From Polynucleobacter meluiroseus (GTDB lineage: Bacteria; Bacteroidota; Bacteroidia; Flavobacteriales_D; Crocinitomicaceae), in the NCBI GenBank assembly GCA_943328715.2, contig CALQBB020000068.1, positions 1-5,856 of the forward strand: 5,856 nucleotides of DNA, read 5' to 3'. The stretch's first letter is position 1; each line of letters begins with the position of its first letter. The position numbers and the translations under genes were made by a program. Below are positions 1 through 5,856 of the stretch, piece after piece. The notes beneath the pieces were generated by a model, which had not been told where the DNA came from, made no database searches, and saw only the letters and a program-made list of their open reading frames with translations.

Positions 1-519
1 AAACGCTATAAAAATCAAGTGTATAAATTCATTTACTTGAAAGTTAAAGATGTCGATTTGGCAAATGATATTTTTCAAGAATCCTTTATTAAGGTTGTTC
101 AAAACATCAAAGCAGGTAAATACAATGAGGAAGGTAAATTTCTTCCTTGGGCAACACGTATAGCGCAAAACTTGGTGATTGATTACTACCGTAAGCACAG
201 AAAGGTTCAAATATTCTCAGAGCGAAATACCTTTAATGAGGATTTTGGAATTTTCCAACGCATTGCTTGTGATGATAAAAATTACTTGCAAAAGAAATCG
301 ACAGAGGAGTTGCAGGAGCAACTGGTGCAATTAATGCAACACCTGCCAAAAGTTCAGCGTGAAATCGTTGAATTGCGCATATTTAACGATTTATCTTTCA
401 AAGAAATCGCTGAATCCGAAAAGATTAGCATCAACACAGCTCTTGGACGCATGCGTTACGCCTTAATGAATCTACGTAAGCTATTGGAGGAAAACGAAAT
501 AGTTACGCATTTCGCCTAG
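1..519 (+). CDS. ECF-type RNA polymerase sigma-70 factor, 5' end outside the window
   Basis: This is an alternative sigma factor that would direct core RNA polymerase to a specific promoter set. The frame is open to the left edge and 172 codons are visible. Residues 1-66 are sigma region 2: the start (KRYKNQVYKFIYLKV) is the usual region 2.1, DIFQESFIKV (23-32) is the region 2.2 helix that contacts the beta-prime clamp, and FLPWATRIAQNLVIDYYRKHRK (47-68, shown only as landmarks W50, D61, Y62, R64) is region 2.3/2.4, which melts and reads the -10 element. A linker of about 35 residues follows. Residues 103-165 are region 4, with a helix-turn-helix near 131-158 (LSFKEIAESEKIS start) for the -35 element. 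The GTG at base 19 is not a credible start because it would cut region 2.1; probably only 10-25 residues are missing. No extra C-terminal domain is present. The next gene is ffh, not an anti-sigma factor, so any anti-sigma partner must lie upstream or elsewhere. Family assignment is firm; the regulon is unknown. Confidence 0.93.
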   Translation, partial: KRYKNQVYKFIYLKVKDVDLANDIFQESFIKVVQNIKAGKYNEEGKFLPWATRIAQNLVIDYYRKHRKVQIFSERNTFNEDFGIFQRIACDDKNYLQKKSTEELQEQLVQLMQHLPKVQREIVELRIFNDLSFKEIAESEKISINTALGRMRYALMNLRKLLEENEIVTHFA

Positions 520-572
520 ACAATTTTCAATTCTTTTTCGAGTATCAGCCGGACTTTTCATTCCATTTTGGC

Positions 573-580
573 TATCTTTG
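573..580 (+). promoter_or_regulatory. Bacteroidota-type -7 box (TATCTTTG) for ffh
   Basis: TATCTTTG matches the Bacteroidota housekeeping -7 consensus TAnnTTTG exactly and ends 23 bases before the ffh ATG, which would give a leader of roughly 15-20 bases. A clear TTG -33 element is not visible at the usual spacing; the region 550-560 has only a T-rich stretch. The 84-base gap (520-603) holds nothing else I can support. No Shine-Dalgarno sequence precedes the ATG, which is normal in this phylum. The box would drive ffh and, by read-through, the two genes behind it. Confidence 0.55.
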
Positions 581-603
581 TTCCCTAATATTACTGGATT
601 ACT

Positions 604-1950
604 ATGTTTGAAAATTTAACGGATAAGTTTGAGCGCGCGTTTAAAGTCTTAAAGGGACAAGGACAAATTACAGAGATTAATGTTGCAGAAACGCTAAAGG
701 AGGTTCGCCGCGCATTACTAGACGCCGATGTGAACTTTAATACGGCGAAACAATTCACCAATACAGTTAAAGAAAAAGCCCTTGGACGCGATGTATTAAA
801 TGCCGTCTCCCCAGGTCAATTAATGATTAAAATCTGCCACGAAGAATTGGTGGAATTAATGGGTGGAAATGAATCAGAGATTAACCTGAAAGGTAATCCC
901 TCCGTTATTTTAATGTCCGGATTACAAGGTTCTGGTAAAACGACCTTCTCTGGAAAATTAGGTTCGTACCTCAAAAATAAAAAAGGAAAAAATGTGCTTT
1001 TAGTGGCGTGTGACGTGTATCGTCCTGCAGCCATTGATCAATTACATGTCCTTGGAGAACAATTAGGAATTGAAGTTTTCTCCAATCGTGAAGAAAAGAA
1101 TCCAGTTGCCATTTCTCAAGCAGCCATTCTATATGCAAAAAGCAAATCGTTCAATGTGGTCATCATCGATACTGCTGGACGTTTGGCTGTCGATGAGCAG
1201 ATGATGAATGAAATTGCCCAAGTCAAAGAAGCTGTTCAGCCAAACGAAACGTTGTTTGTGGTGGATTCCATGACCGGACAAGATGCAGTAAACACAGCGA
1301 AAGCATTTAATGACCGCATTAATTTCGATGGGGTTGTTTTAACAAAATTAGATGGTGATACGCGCGGTGGTGCGGCATTATCGATTAAAGAAATTGTCAA
1401 TAAACCGATTAAATTCGTCGGGACAGGTGAGAAAATGGATGCGCTCGACATCTTTTATCCATCTCGTATGGCAGACCGTATTCTTGGAATGGGGGATGTT
1501 GTTTCCTTGGTAGAACGCGCTCAAGAGCAATTCGACGAAGAGGAAGCAAGAAAGTTGCAGAAGAAAATCATGAAGGATCAGTTCGACTTCAATGATTTCT
1601 TGGCACAATTGCAACAAATTAAAAAAATGGGGAATGTCAAAGACCTCATGGGAATGATTCCTGGAATGGGGAAAGCCATGAAGGATGTAGATGTTCCTGA
1701 CGACGCGTTCAAAGGTGTCGAAGCAATTATCTTGTCCATGACACCAAAAGAAAGAGCGAATCCCGCTTTACTGAATAATCCAAGAAAAGCACGCATCGCG
1801 AAAGGAAGCGGAACAAGCTTGCAGGATGTCAACAAACTGATGAAACAGTTTGAGGATATGCGTAAAATGATGAAAATGATGAGCAATCCGCGCAACATGA
1901 TGGGGATGATGAATAAAATGAAAGGTATGGGCGGAATGCCTGGCATGTAA
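604..1950 (+). CDS. ffh: Signal recognition particle protein Ffh (SRP54), GTPase
   Basis: Ffh binds 4.5S RNA and signal sequences emerging from the ribosome. It delivers nascent membrane proteins to the receptor FtsY at the inner membrane through paired GTP hydrolysis. The 448 residues are the normal full length. The N domain (about 1-95) begins MFENLTDKFERAF, as in other bacterial Ffh proteins. The NG GTPase domain shows G1 GLQGSGKTT (106-114), DVYRPAA (137-143), G3 DTAGR (189-193), G4 TKLDGD (247-252) and GTGEK (273-277). The M domain (about 328-448) carries the finger-loop segment MGMIPGMGK and the RNA-binding segment starting SGTSLQDVNKLMKQF (402). The tail is extremely Met-rich, with 13 Met in the last 30 residues, suited to binding hydrophobic signal peptides. 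The start is fixed by the conserved N-terminus and by an in-frame TAA at 586-588. The next gene starts 1 base after the stop, implying co-transcription. No missing catalytic residue was seen. Confidence 0.99.
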   Translation: MFENLTDKFERAFKVLKGQGQITEINVAETLKEVRRALLDADVNFNTAKQFTNTVKEKALGRDVLNAVSPGQLMIKICHEELVELMGGNESEINLKGNPSVILMSGLQGSGKTTFSGKLGSYLKNKKGKNVLLVACDVYRPAAIDQLHVLGEQLGIEVFSNREEKNPVAISQAAILYAKSKSFNVVIIDTAGRLAVDEQMMNEIAQVKEAVQPNETLFVVDSMTGQDAVNTAKAFNDRINFDGVVLTKLDGDTRGGAALSIKEIVNKPIKFVGTGEKMDALDIFYPSRMADRILGMGDVVSLVERAQEQFDEEEARKLQKKIMKDQFDFNDFLAQLQQIKKMGNVKDLMGMIPGMGKAMKDVDVPDDAFKGVEAIILSMTPKERANPALLNNPRKARIAKGSGTSLQDVNKLMKQFEDMRKMMKMMSNPRNMMGMMNKMKGMGGMPGM

Positions 1951-1951
1951 T

Positions 1952-2896
1952 ATGGAGGAATTTGATCTATATCCACAAAAACCGTTGATTGAGAAAGTAA
2001 AAATCGAGAGCAACTGGGGATTGACATTTTTTTCATTAGTACTTTTTGTTGGGACCTTCCTTTTCCTATTTAAGGACCAAATACGCTTCGTTTTATTTCT
2101 TATTTTGGTCTTGTTTATCCATGAGATGGGCCATTTTGTATTCATGAAATTATTCAAATACGAGAATGTCCGCATGTTATTTATTCCATTAATGGGCGCT
2201 TTTGTTCAGGGGAGCAAGGAAAAGTATTCGCAAAAAGAAAGTTTTTATGTGATATCAGCCGGACCTTTTCCAGGAATTTGGATTGGTTCAGCATTATTGG
2301 TGTTTGCATCGATTTATCAACAGGAATGGATGTTGGAGCTCAGTTTTCTTTTCTTGTTTCTAAACGTCATTAATTTATTTCCGATCGATCCGTTGGATGG
2401 TGGACAATTATTCAAGTTATACGTCAACAAGAAACGCGATCTCTTTCTCATGCTGTTTGCTTTGTTTTCGTCCATGCTCATGATTTTTGTAGGGTGGATG
2501 ATTGACAGCTACATCATTTTAGCTTTTGGGTTTTTAATGGGATTCAAAGTACGCGGATTTCAGCGCAATCATCATTTGAGAAAGATTTTGGACGAAAAAC
2601 AAATTCCATACGAATCGACGTATGATGATTTGAGTAATGAACACTATGCCAAAATAAAAGAAGTACTGATTGAGGAGACTCCTGCATTAAAGAAATTTTT
2701 AAGCATTAGTGAAGATAATAACGATGAATTCCTCGCTTCACACGTGAATTCAGCACTCTTAGCTCCTGTGTCAAAGGATGCTGGAAAAGCAATGAAAATC
2801 ACGATTATTTGTCTTTGGTTACTTTCTCTGACTTTCCCCGTCTATCTACTAGCAAGCGATGTACTCGATTTTAGCTGGTACTTTGAAAAATACTGA
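1952..2896 (+). CDS. M50 / site-2-protease-like membrane metalloprotease
   Basis: This is a polytopic inner-membrane protein of 314 residues with the zinc metalloprotease signature of the site-2 protease (S2P) family. HEMGH (57-61) sits in a hydrophobic helix and supplies two zinc-binding His and the catalytic Glu. NLFPIDPLDGG (141-151) in a later helix supplies the third ligand, Asp149. AGPFPG (103-108) is the loop also common in the family. Hydrophobic segments lie at roughly 23-40, 44-66, 97-121, 127-146, 163-181, 184-200 and 282-301. No PDZ domain is inserted, unlike RseP. Instead, a charged soluble region of about 80 residues (201-280) follows the core and is closed by a last membrane helix. 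By family knowledge it would cut a substrate within or near the membrane; the substrate cannot be told from sequence. The start lies 1 base after the ffh stop, with no Shine-Dalgarno, and 2 bases separate its stop from the next gene, so translation is probably coupled. The family call is firm; the role is open. Confidence 0.88.
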   Translation: MEEFDLYPQKPLIEKVKIESNWGLTFFSLVLFVGTFLFLFKDQIRFVLFLILVLFIHEMGHFVFMKLFKYENVRMLFIPLMGAFVQGSKEKYSQKESFYVISAGPFPGIWIGSALLVFASIYQQEWMLELSFLFLFLNVINLFPIDPLDGGQLFKLYVNKKRDLFLMLFALFSSMLMIFVGWMIDSYIILAFGFLMGFKVRGFQRNHHLRKILDEKQIPYESTYDDLSNEHYAKIKEVLIEETPALKKFLSISEDNNDEFLASHVNSALLAPVSKDAGKAMKITIICLWLLSLTFPVYLLASDVLDFSWYFEKY

Positions 2897-2898
2897 TC

Positions 2899-3603
2899 AT
2901 GTTATTGAAAAACCTAATTTTCGGTCTAATCTTCTTCTCATCATTCTCTGTTTGGAGTCAATGTGAGCAAGTATTTGTTTCGGGAAAAGTAGTAGATACC
3001 ATGAACAGAGATATGTTCTACAATTTAATGGTGATCAATAAATCCACTGGAAGAGGAGTTTTTGGTCAACCGAATGGATATTTTTCTGTTTACGTGAATC
3101 CAGGAGATAAAATTGCACTTTCAACAAAGGGATATCCCGTTTACGAATTTATCGCTTCTGCGGATGGCGATTGTCAAAATCATATTCTTGCCTACATCGA
3201 ACGAATTCCGCAGGAAGTGGATCAAGTGGTCGTTCGTCCCTTGAAGTCATTAGAACAAATTAAAGAGGAACGTCAAGCTTTATCTCAACGTGAAACGCGT
3301 TTGGTAACCGGAGTCAATGTGCTTGAAAGTCCAATTACTGCCTTGTACCAAGCTTTTTCGAAGAAAGAACAGAACAAGCGATGGATTTCAGAACAGCAAT
3401 ACAAAGATGATCAACGTCGCGTTGTGAAGGAGTTGCTTCGTTTGTACGTGGCTTTCGACATCATCGATCTCCCAGAAGCAACGTTCGACGATTTCATTAC
3501 CTTCTTAAACATCGACGAGAATTTCATTAAAACGGCTTCAGAGATGGAACTCGTATTGTTTATCAAGGACAAATACGATCATTTTAACCGTTTGAAGCGC
3601 TGA
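2899..3603 (+). CDS. Secreted carboxypeptidase-regulatory-like domain protein with helical C-terminal domain
   Basis: A 234-residue exported protein. Residues 1-20 are a Sec signal peptide (K4, hydrophobic LIFGLIFFSSF, then SVWS before QC), with probable signal peptidase I cleavage after Ser20. Cys22 is not in a proper lipobox, so a lipoprotein is unlikely. Residues about 26-85 look like the CarboxypepD_reg-like beta-sandwich: VSGKVVDTMNRD, then a turn at GQPNGYFSVYVNPGDKIAL and the KGYP strand. This is the fold found at the N-terminus of many Bacteroidota outer-membrane proteins. Residues 105-140 are a charged linker. Residues 145-234 form a helical domain (SPITALYQAFSKKEQ start; FDDFITFLNI; LFIKDKYDHF end) that I recall from other Flavobacteriales proteins of this size but cannot assign a function. 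No catalytic carboxypeptidase domain is present. Cys22 and Cys92 could form a disulfide. It closes the ffh operon and probably acts in the periplasm or at the outer membrane. Confidence 0.8.
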   Translation: MLLKNLIFGLIFFSSFSVWSQCEQVFVSGKVVDTMNRDMFYNLMVINKSTGRGVFGQPNGYFSVYVNPGDKIALSTKGYPVYEFIASADGDCQNHILAYIERIPQEVDQVVVRPLKSLEQIKEERQALSQRETRLVTGVNVLESPITALYQAFSKKEQNKRWISEQQYKDDQRRVVKELLRLYVAFDIIDLPEATFDDFITFLNIDENFIKTASEMELVLFIKDKYDHFNRLKR

Positions 3604-3620
3604 TTTATTGTAGTCGCTTC
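3594..3620. terminator. Inverted repeat across two convergent stop codons, possible bidirectional transcription end
   Basis: GAAGCG (3594-3599) and CGCTTC (3615-3620) form a 6-bp stem around a 15-base centre. With one bulged T, C3600-G3613 and T3601-A3612 can extend it. The repeat covers the TGA of the plus-strand gene (3601-3603) and the stop of the minus-strand glycosyltransferase (3605-3607), which lie one base apart. Neither strand has a T run after the stem, so it is not a classical intrinsic terminator. Both arms encode Lys-Arg near the gene ends, so the symmetry may be coincidental. Confidence 0.25.
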
Positions 3621-4768
3621 GTCGGTTCCCAAATACTTGATTTAATCCCCCCGAGGAATTTAAAAAAACCAAGGAACAAAGCTATGTTCATGGAGGTGAA
3701 GTGCACGATGTAACGCAGCCATTTGAAATGAATGCCAATTTTTTTTCCAAGATAATCTGGAATATACAATCCCAATGGAAGGATAAAGAATGCGTTCATG
3801 ATTGCGTAAACGATGTGGTCACGACTCAAAATGCTAGACCCGACCAAAATAAACAACATGAAAAATGGTAAAATCCAGCGTAGGAATTTGTGGGAGAAAA
3901 ATGCATAGGAAATTCCATCAAATCGCAATAACATTGGCCAAAACCGACTGAGGTTTTGGAAGTTTCCCGCTGAAATGCGGATTTTTCGTTTGAATTCGAT
4001 CCATGATTCATTGGAAACATCTTCAAAAACACGCGCGTTCTGTTCATTAATGCATTGATAGCCTTTTTGCAGGATGAGCATGTTTAAGTAAAAGTCGTCC
4101 ACTAAAAAATGTGTTGGGATTGGTTCGAAGCATGCTTTTCGAAAGGCAAAGCAACCGCCAAAAGGACCCATCATGGCTCCCCAAATTTTTCCTTCCGCAA
4201 ACTTTGTTTGAACTTCATTGGAAATGTAGCCATTTTCCGCTTGGGAAATACCGGTCTCTTTAATTCCGAAATGCTCCATGTGGCTATCCACAAGTCCGAT
4301 TTTAGGGTTTTTAAAGTGCTTTACTAATTCGCTTAAGGTGTTTGTGTCAAATAATACGTTGGCGTCCGTCATGACAATGATTTCATGTGACGCTTCCTTG
4401 GTAAGTTTATTCACAATATTGATTTTTCCTTGTCTTTCTGAAAATTCAAAAAGCTTCATGTTTGGAAACTTATCCTGATAGGATTGAATAATAGCACAGG
4501 TATCATCTTGGCAATTATCCGCACCAATCAACAATTCAATGCGGTCAAAAGGGAAGTTTGTTTTTAACAAAGTCTCCAATTTTTGGCCGATTACTTTTGC
4601 TTCATTGTGGGCTGGAATAATGATCGTAATAGGAGGGAGTTCATCTTGATAAATAAGCAAATTGGTTTTTCGGTATTTAGCAAAGTACTGAACCAATTTA
4701 GGGTAAATCACGTAGCTGTGAAGAATCAATCCGATGCCGAGCCATAAAGTGATTTCAATGAATACCAT
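3605..4768 (-). CDS. Membrane-bound glycosyltransferase family 2 (processive-type, COG1215-like)
   Basis: This is predicted to transfer a sugar from a nucleotide-sugar onto a glycan or lipid acceptor at the cytoplasmic face of the membrane. In the 387 residues, one N-terminal membrane helix (about 5-27) precedes a GT-A domain. That domain has IPAHNEA (51-57) opening the nucleotide-binding fold, Asp84 in GADNCQDDT (82-90), the TDA metal/nucleotide motif (134-136), and DDF (224-226) as the likely catalytic-base region. KRKIRISAGNFQNL (260-273) matches the R-x-R-x3-G-x2-Q variant seen in such enzymes; a QxxRW motif of cellulose or hyaluronan synthases is absent. Three C-terminal membrane segments lie at about 296-314, 318-338 and 352-373, and the protein ends WEPTKRLQ. 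The ATG is bounded by an in-frame stop 18-20 bases upstream. It lies downstream of another glycosyltransferase on the same strand, suggesting surface polysaccharide or glycoconjugate synthesis. The sugar specificity cannot be read from the sequence. Confidence 0.92.
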   Translation of the reverse strand: MVFIEITLWLGIGLILHSYVIYPKLVQYFAKYRKTNLLIYQDELPPITIIIPAHNEAKVIGQKLETLLKTNFPFDRIELLIGADNCQDDTCAIIQSYQDKFPNMKLFEFSERQGKINIVNKLTKEASHEIIVMTDANVLFDTNTLSELVKHFKNPKIGLVDSHMEHFGIKETGISQAENGYISNEVQTKFAEGKIWGAMMGPFGGCFAFRKACFEPIPTHFLVDDFYLNMLILQKGYQCINEQNARVFEDVSNESWIEFKRKIRISAGNFQNLSRFWPMLLRFDGISYAFFSHKFLRWILPFFMLFILVGSSILSRDHIVYAIMNAFFILPLGLYIPDYLGKKIGIHFKWLRYIVHFTSMNIALFLGFFKFLGGIKSSIWEPTKRLQ

Positions 4769-4789
4769 GTATGATGAATGCTTAAGTTA

Positions 4790-4797
4790 CAATATTA
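4790..4797 (-). promoter_or_regulatory. Weak -7-like box (TAATATTG) before the family 2 glycosyltransferase
   Basis: On the minus strand TAATATTG differs from TAnnTTTG at one position and ends 21 bases before the ATG, nearly the same distance as the ffh box. It sits in a 58-base gap of about 19% GC between the two glycosyltransferases, where a chance match is easy. No TTG -33 element is seen at a good spacing. Read-through from the upstream glycosyltransferase gene is an equally good explanation for expression. The gap holds nothing else I can support. Confidence 0.25.
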
Positions 4798-4826
4798 AAC
4801 ATTATTTACTGATTGTTTTTTAAAAA

Positions 4827-5856
4827 TCAAACGGAGGGTATTAATTGTTGTTCTAGAATTTCATAGACTAATTCCGATGAGAAATGCGCTTGAATATACT
4901 GTTTCCCGAGTTCTCCCCTTTGGATAGCGTTTTCCTTGTTGGTTAATAAGCTTTGAATGTCTGAAATGAACGATTCTTTGTTTTTATGAACAGGTATTAT
5001 GGATTCAATCGAAAGTCCTTCAGCTGCCTTTGTTGTGAGGACACACGGTGCTCCAATACTCATCGCCTCCAATATTTTCATTTTTATTCCTGAACCCGAT
5101 TGAAGTCCGGCGACGAAAAGTCCATTCTCTGCGATAAATTCAAGTGGATCCTGCACGAAGCCATGAATAATCACGTTTTTTCTTCGGTATTCTGCGGGAA
5201 TATCGGTGCTTTTTCTCCCTGCTATATGAAACTCAAGTGCCGGATTATCCTTCAGTAAAACGGGGAAAACTGCATCAATAAACCATTTGACAGCTTCAAG
5301 ATTCGGCTCCCAGTCAAAGGCACCCAAAAAACACAGTCGATTTTTAGTCCAAACAATCTCTTTGCTGTTTTTTGGCATGGAGGAAGGTAGATAGTGAACC
5401 TTCGTTTTGGTAGCTTGTTCAATGAATTCGGTATCACCTTGAGAAATAGGAAGGATGACATTCACTTGATCCCAAAGCATTCTTTCTTCTTTTTCCAATG
5501 ATTTTGCCAGCTGGTTGACATACCAAGCTTTCAATGGATTCCGCTCGTTTTTTGCCAAATCCTCCCAAATTCGAAATTCTAAGTTGTGCGAACGGTAACA
5601 GATTTTACCTTTAAATACCTTTCGGATAATCGGTGTGTAAATGGCGGCGTATAAACTTTCAAAAATTACTACGTCGTAGTTGTTTGCAGTTAATTTCTCT
5701 AAAAGCAGTTCTGCAACGTGTGGTTGAAAGAAGCGCTTTGTATGATATGATTTCTTTGTGAGCAAAGAGAAAAACGCTGGAATAAATTTAATCCTAGTAT
5801 CGATTGGAATGCCTTGAAAGAAAACATTGGGAAGGCTTAACTGCTCATAAGCGGAA
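4827..5856 (-). CDS. Glycosyltransferase group 1 (GT4-like), N-terminus outside the window
   Basis: This is a soluble or membrane-associated GT-B enzyme predicted to add a sugar to a growing surface glycan. The frame is open to the right edge, with 342 residues visible. A TTG at 5763-5765 could be read as a start but is internal: the 30 residues before it (SAYEQLSLPNVFFQG start) continue the N-terminal Rossmann domain. Visible landmarks are DVVIFES (61-67), the acceptor-side SHNLEFRIWE (89-98) typical of this subgroup, LPISQGD (135-141) at the domain junction, FLGAFDWEPN (177-186) opening the C-terminal domain, HIAGR (210-214), and the nucleotide-sugar site GSGIKMKILEAMSIGAP (254-270), with Glu263 in the position of the second conserved glutamate. 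Full members have about 370-400 residues, so perhaps 30-60 are missing. Its stop lies 58 bases before the family 2 glycosyltransferase on the same strand, so both probably serve one polysaccharide locus. Donor and acceptor are not predictable. Confidence 0.9.
   Translation of the reverse strand, partial: SAYEQLSLPNVFFQGIPIDTRIKFIPAFFSLLTKKSYHTKRFFQPHVAELLLEKLTANNYDVVIFESLYAAIYTPIIRKVFKGKICYRSHNLEFRIWEDLAKNERNPLKAWYVNQLAKSLEKEERMLWDQVNVILPISQGDTEFIEQATKTKVHYLPSSMPKNSKEIVWTKNRLCFLGAFDWEPNLEAVKWFIDAVFPVLLKDNPALEFHIAGRKSTDIPAEYRRKNVIIHGFVQDPLEFIAENGLFVAGLQSGSGIKMKILEAMSIGAPCVLTTKAAEGLSIESIIPVHKNKESFISDIQSLLTNKENAIQRGELGKQYIQAHFSSELVYEILEQQLIPSV

Noticed and set aside
19..21. GTG as the start codon of the sigma factor.
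   Set aside because: The codons before it encode the expected region 2.1 residues, and the frame is open to the left edge.
495..540. Hairpin CGAAAT/ATTTCG (495-500, 509-514) at the end of the sigma factor gene followed by T-rich sequence, as a terminator.
   Set aside because: The stem is only 6 bp, AT-rich and inside the coding region. The T-rich stretch does not follow it directly and is interrupted.
1850..1950. ATG-rich low-complexity DNA at the 3' end of ffh as a repeat element.
   Set aside because: It encodes the Met-rich tail of the Ffh M domain, a normal property of this protein.
1578..2175. Long open frames on the minus strand across the end of ffh and the start of the protease gene.
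   Set aside because: They are antisense to strongly conserved coding sequence. Their His- and Ile-rich translations are complements of the ATG-rich Met tail and resemble no family.
543..2264. A 12-base repeat, TATCAGCCGGAC, at 543-554 (before ffh) and 2253-2264 (inside the protease gene).
   Set aside because: The second copy encodes the conserved SAGP part of the protease, and there are only two short copies. Chance is the simplest explanation.
4810..4829. Palindrome-like AT-rich sequence at the end of the group 1 glycosyltransferase gene, as a terminator.
   Set aside because: The pairing is almost all A-T, has an interior mismatch and a loop made of the T run itself, and overlaps the stop codon. 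It is expected in such AT-rich DNA.
5763..5765. TTG as the start codon of the group 1 glycosyltransferase.
   Set aside because: The frame stays open to the right edge, and the residues before it fit the N-terminal domain, so the gene is cut by the window edge.

Overview
The window looks like chromosomal DNA of a member of the Bacteroidota, most likely order Flavobacteriales. The visible gene starts have no Shine-Dalgarno sequence. The ffh gene is preceded by a perfect TAnnTTTG box, the -7 element typical of this phylum. The protein families (a small secreted carboxypeptidase-regulatory-like protein, an ECF sigma factor, Bacteroidota-style glycosyltransferases) and the AT-rich base composition agree. 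The species cannot be named from the sequence.

Left half, plus strand: the 3' part of an ECF-type sigma-70 factor runs in from the left edge (1-519). An 84-base gap carrying the promoter-like box follows. Then come three tightly packed genes that read as one operon: ffh, the protein subunit of the signal recognition particle (604-1950); a multi-pass M50/site-2-protease-like membrane metalloprotease 1 base later (1952-2896); and a secreted protein with a carboxypeptidase-regulatory-like beta domain plus a helical C-terminal domain 2 bases later (2899-3603). Two of these have membrane or export themes: co-translational targeting and intramembrane proteolysis. The third is itself an exported protein.

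Right half, minus strand: a membrane-bound family 2 glycosyltransferase (3605-4768) converges on that operon with one base between the two stop codons. Upstream of it, after a 58-base gap of about 19% GC, lies a group 1 (GT4-like) glycosyltransferase (4827 to the right edge) whose N-terminus is outside the window. These two probably belong to a surface polysaccharide or glycoconjugate locus continuing to the right.

No RNA genes, mobile elements, CRISPR arrays or long repeats were seen, and no stretch over 300 bases lacks a gene. Most of the window is ordinary core-genome content. The points most worth a second look are the coupling of an S2P-like protease and an uncharacterised secreted protein to ffh, the nearby sigma factor without a visible anti-sigma gene, and the abutting convergent gene ends with an inverted repeat across the stop codons.
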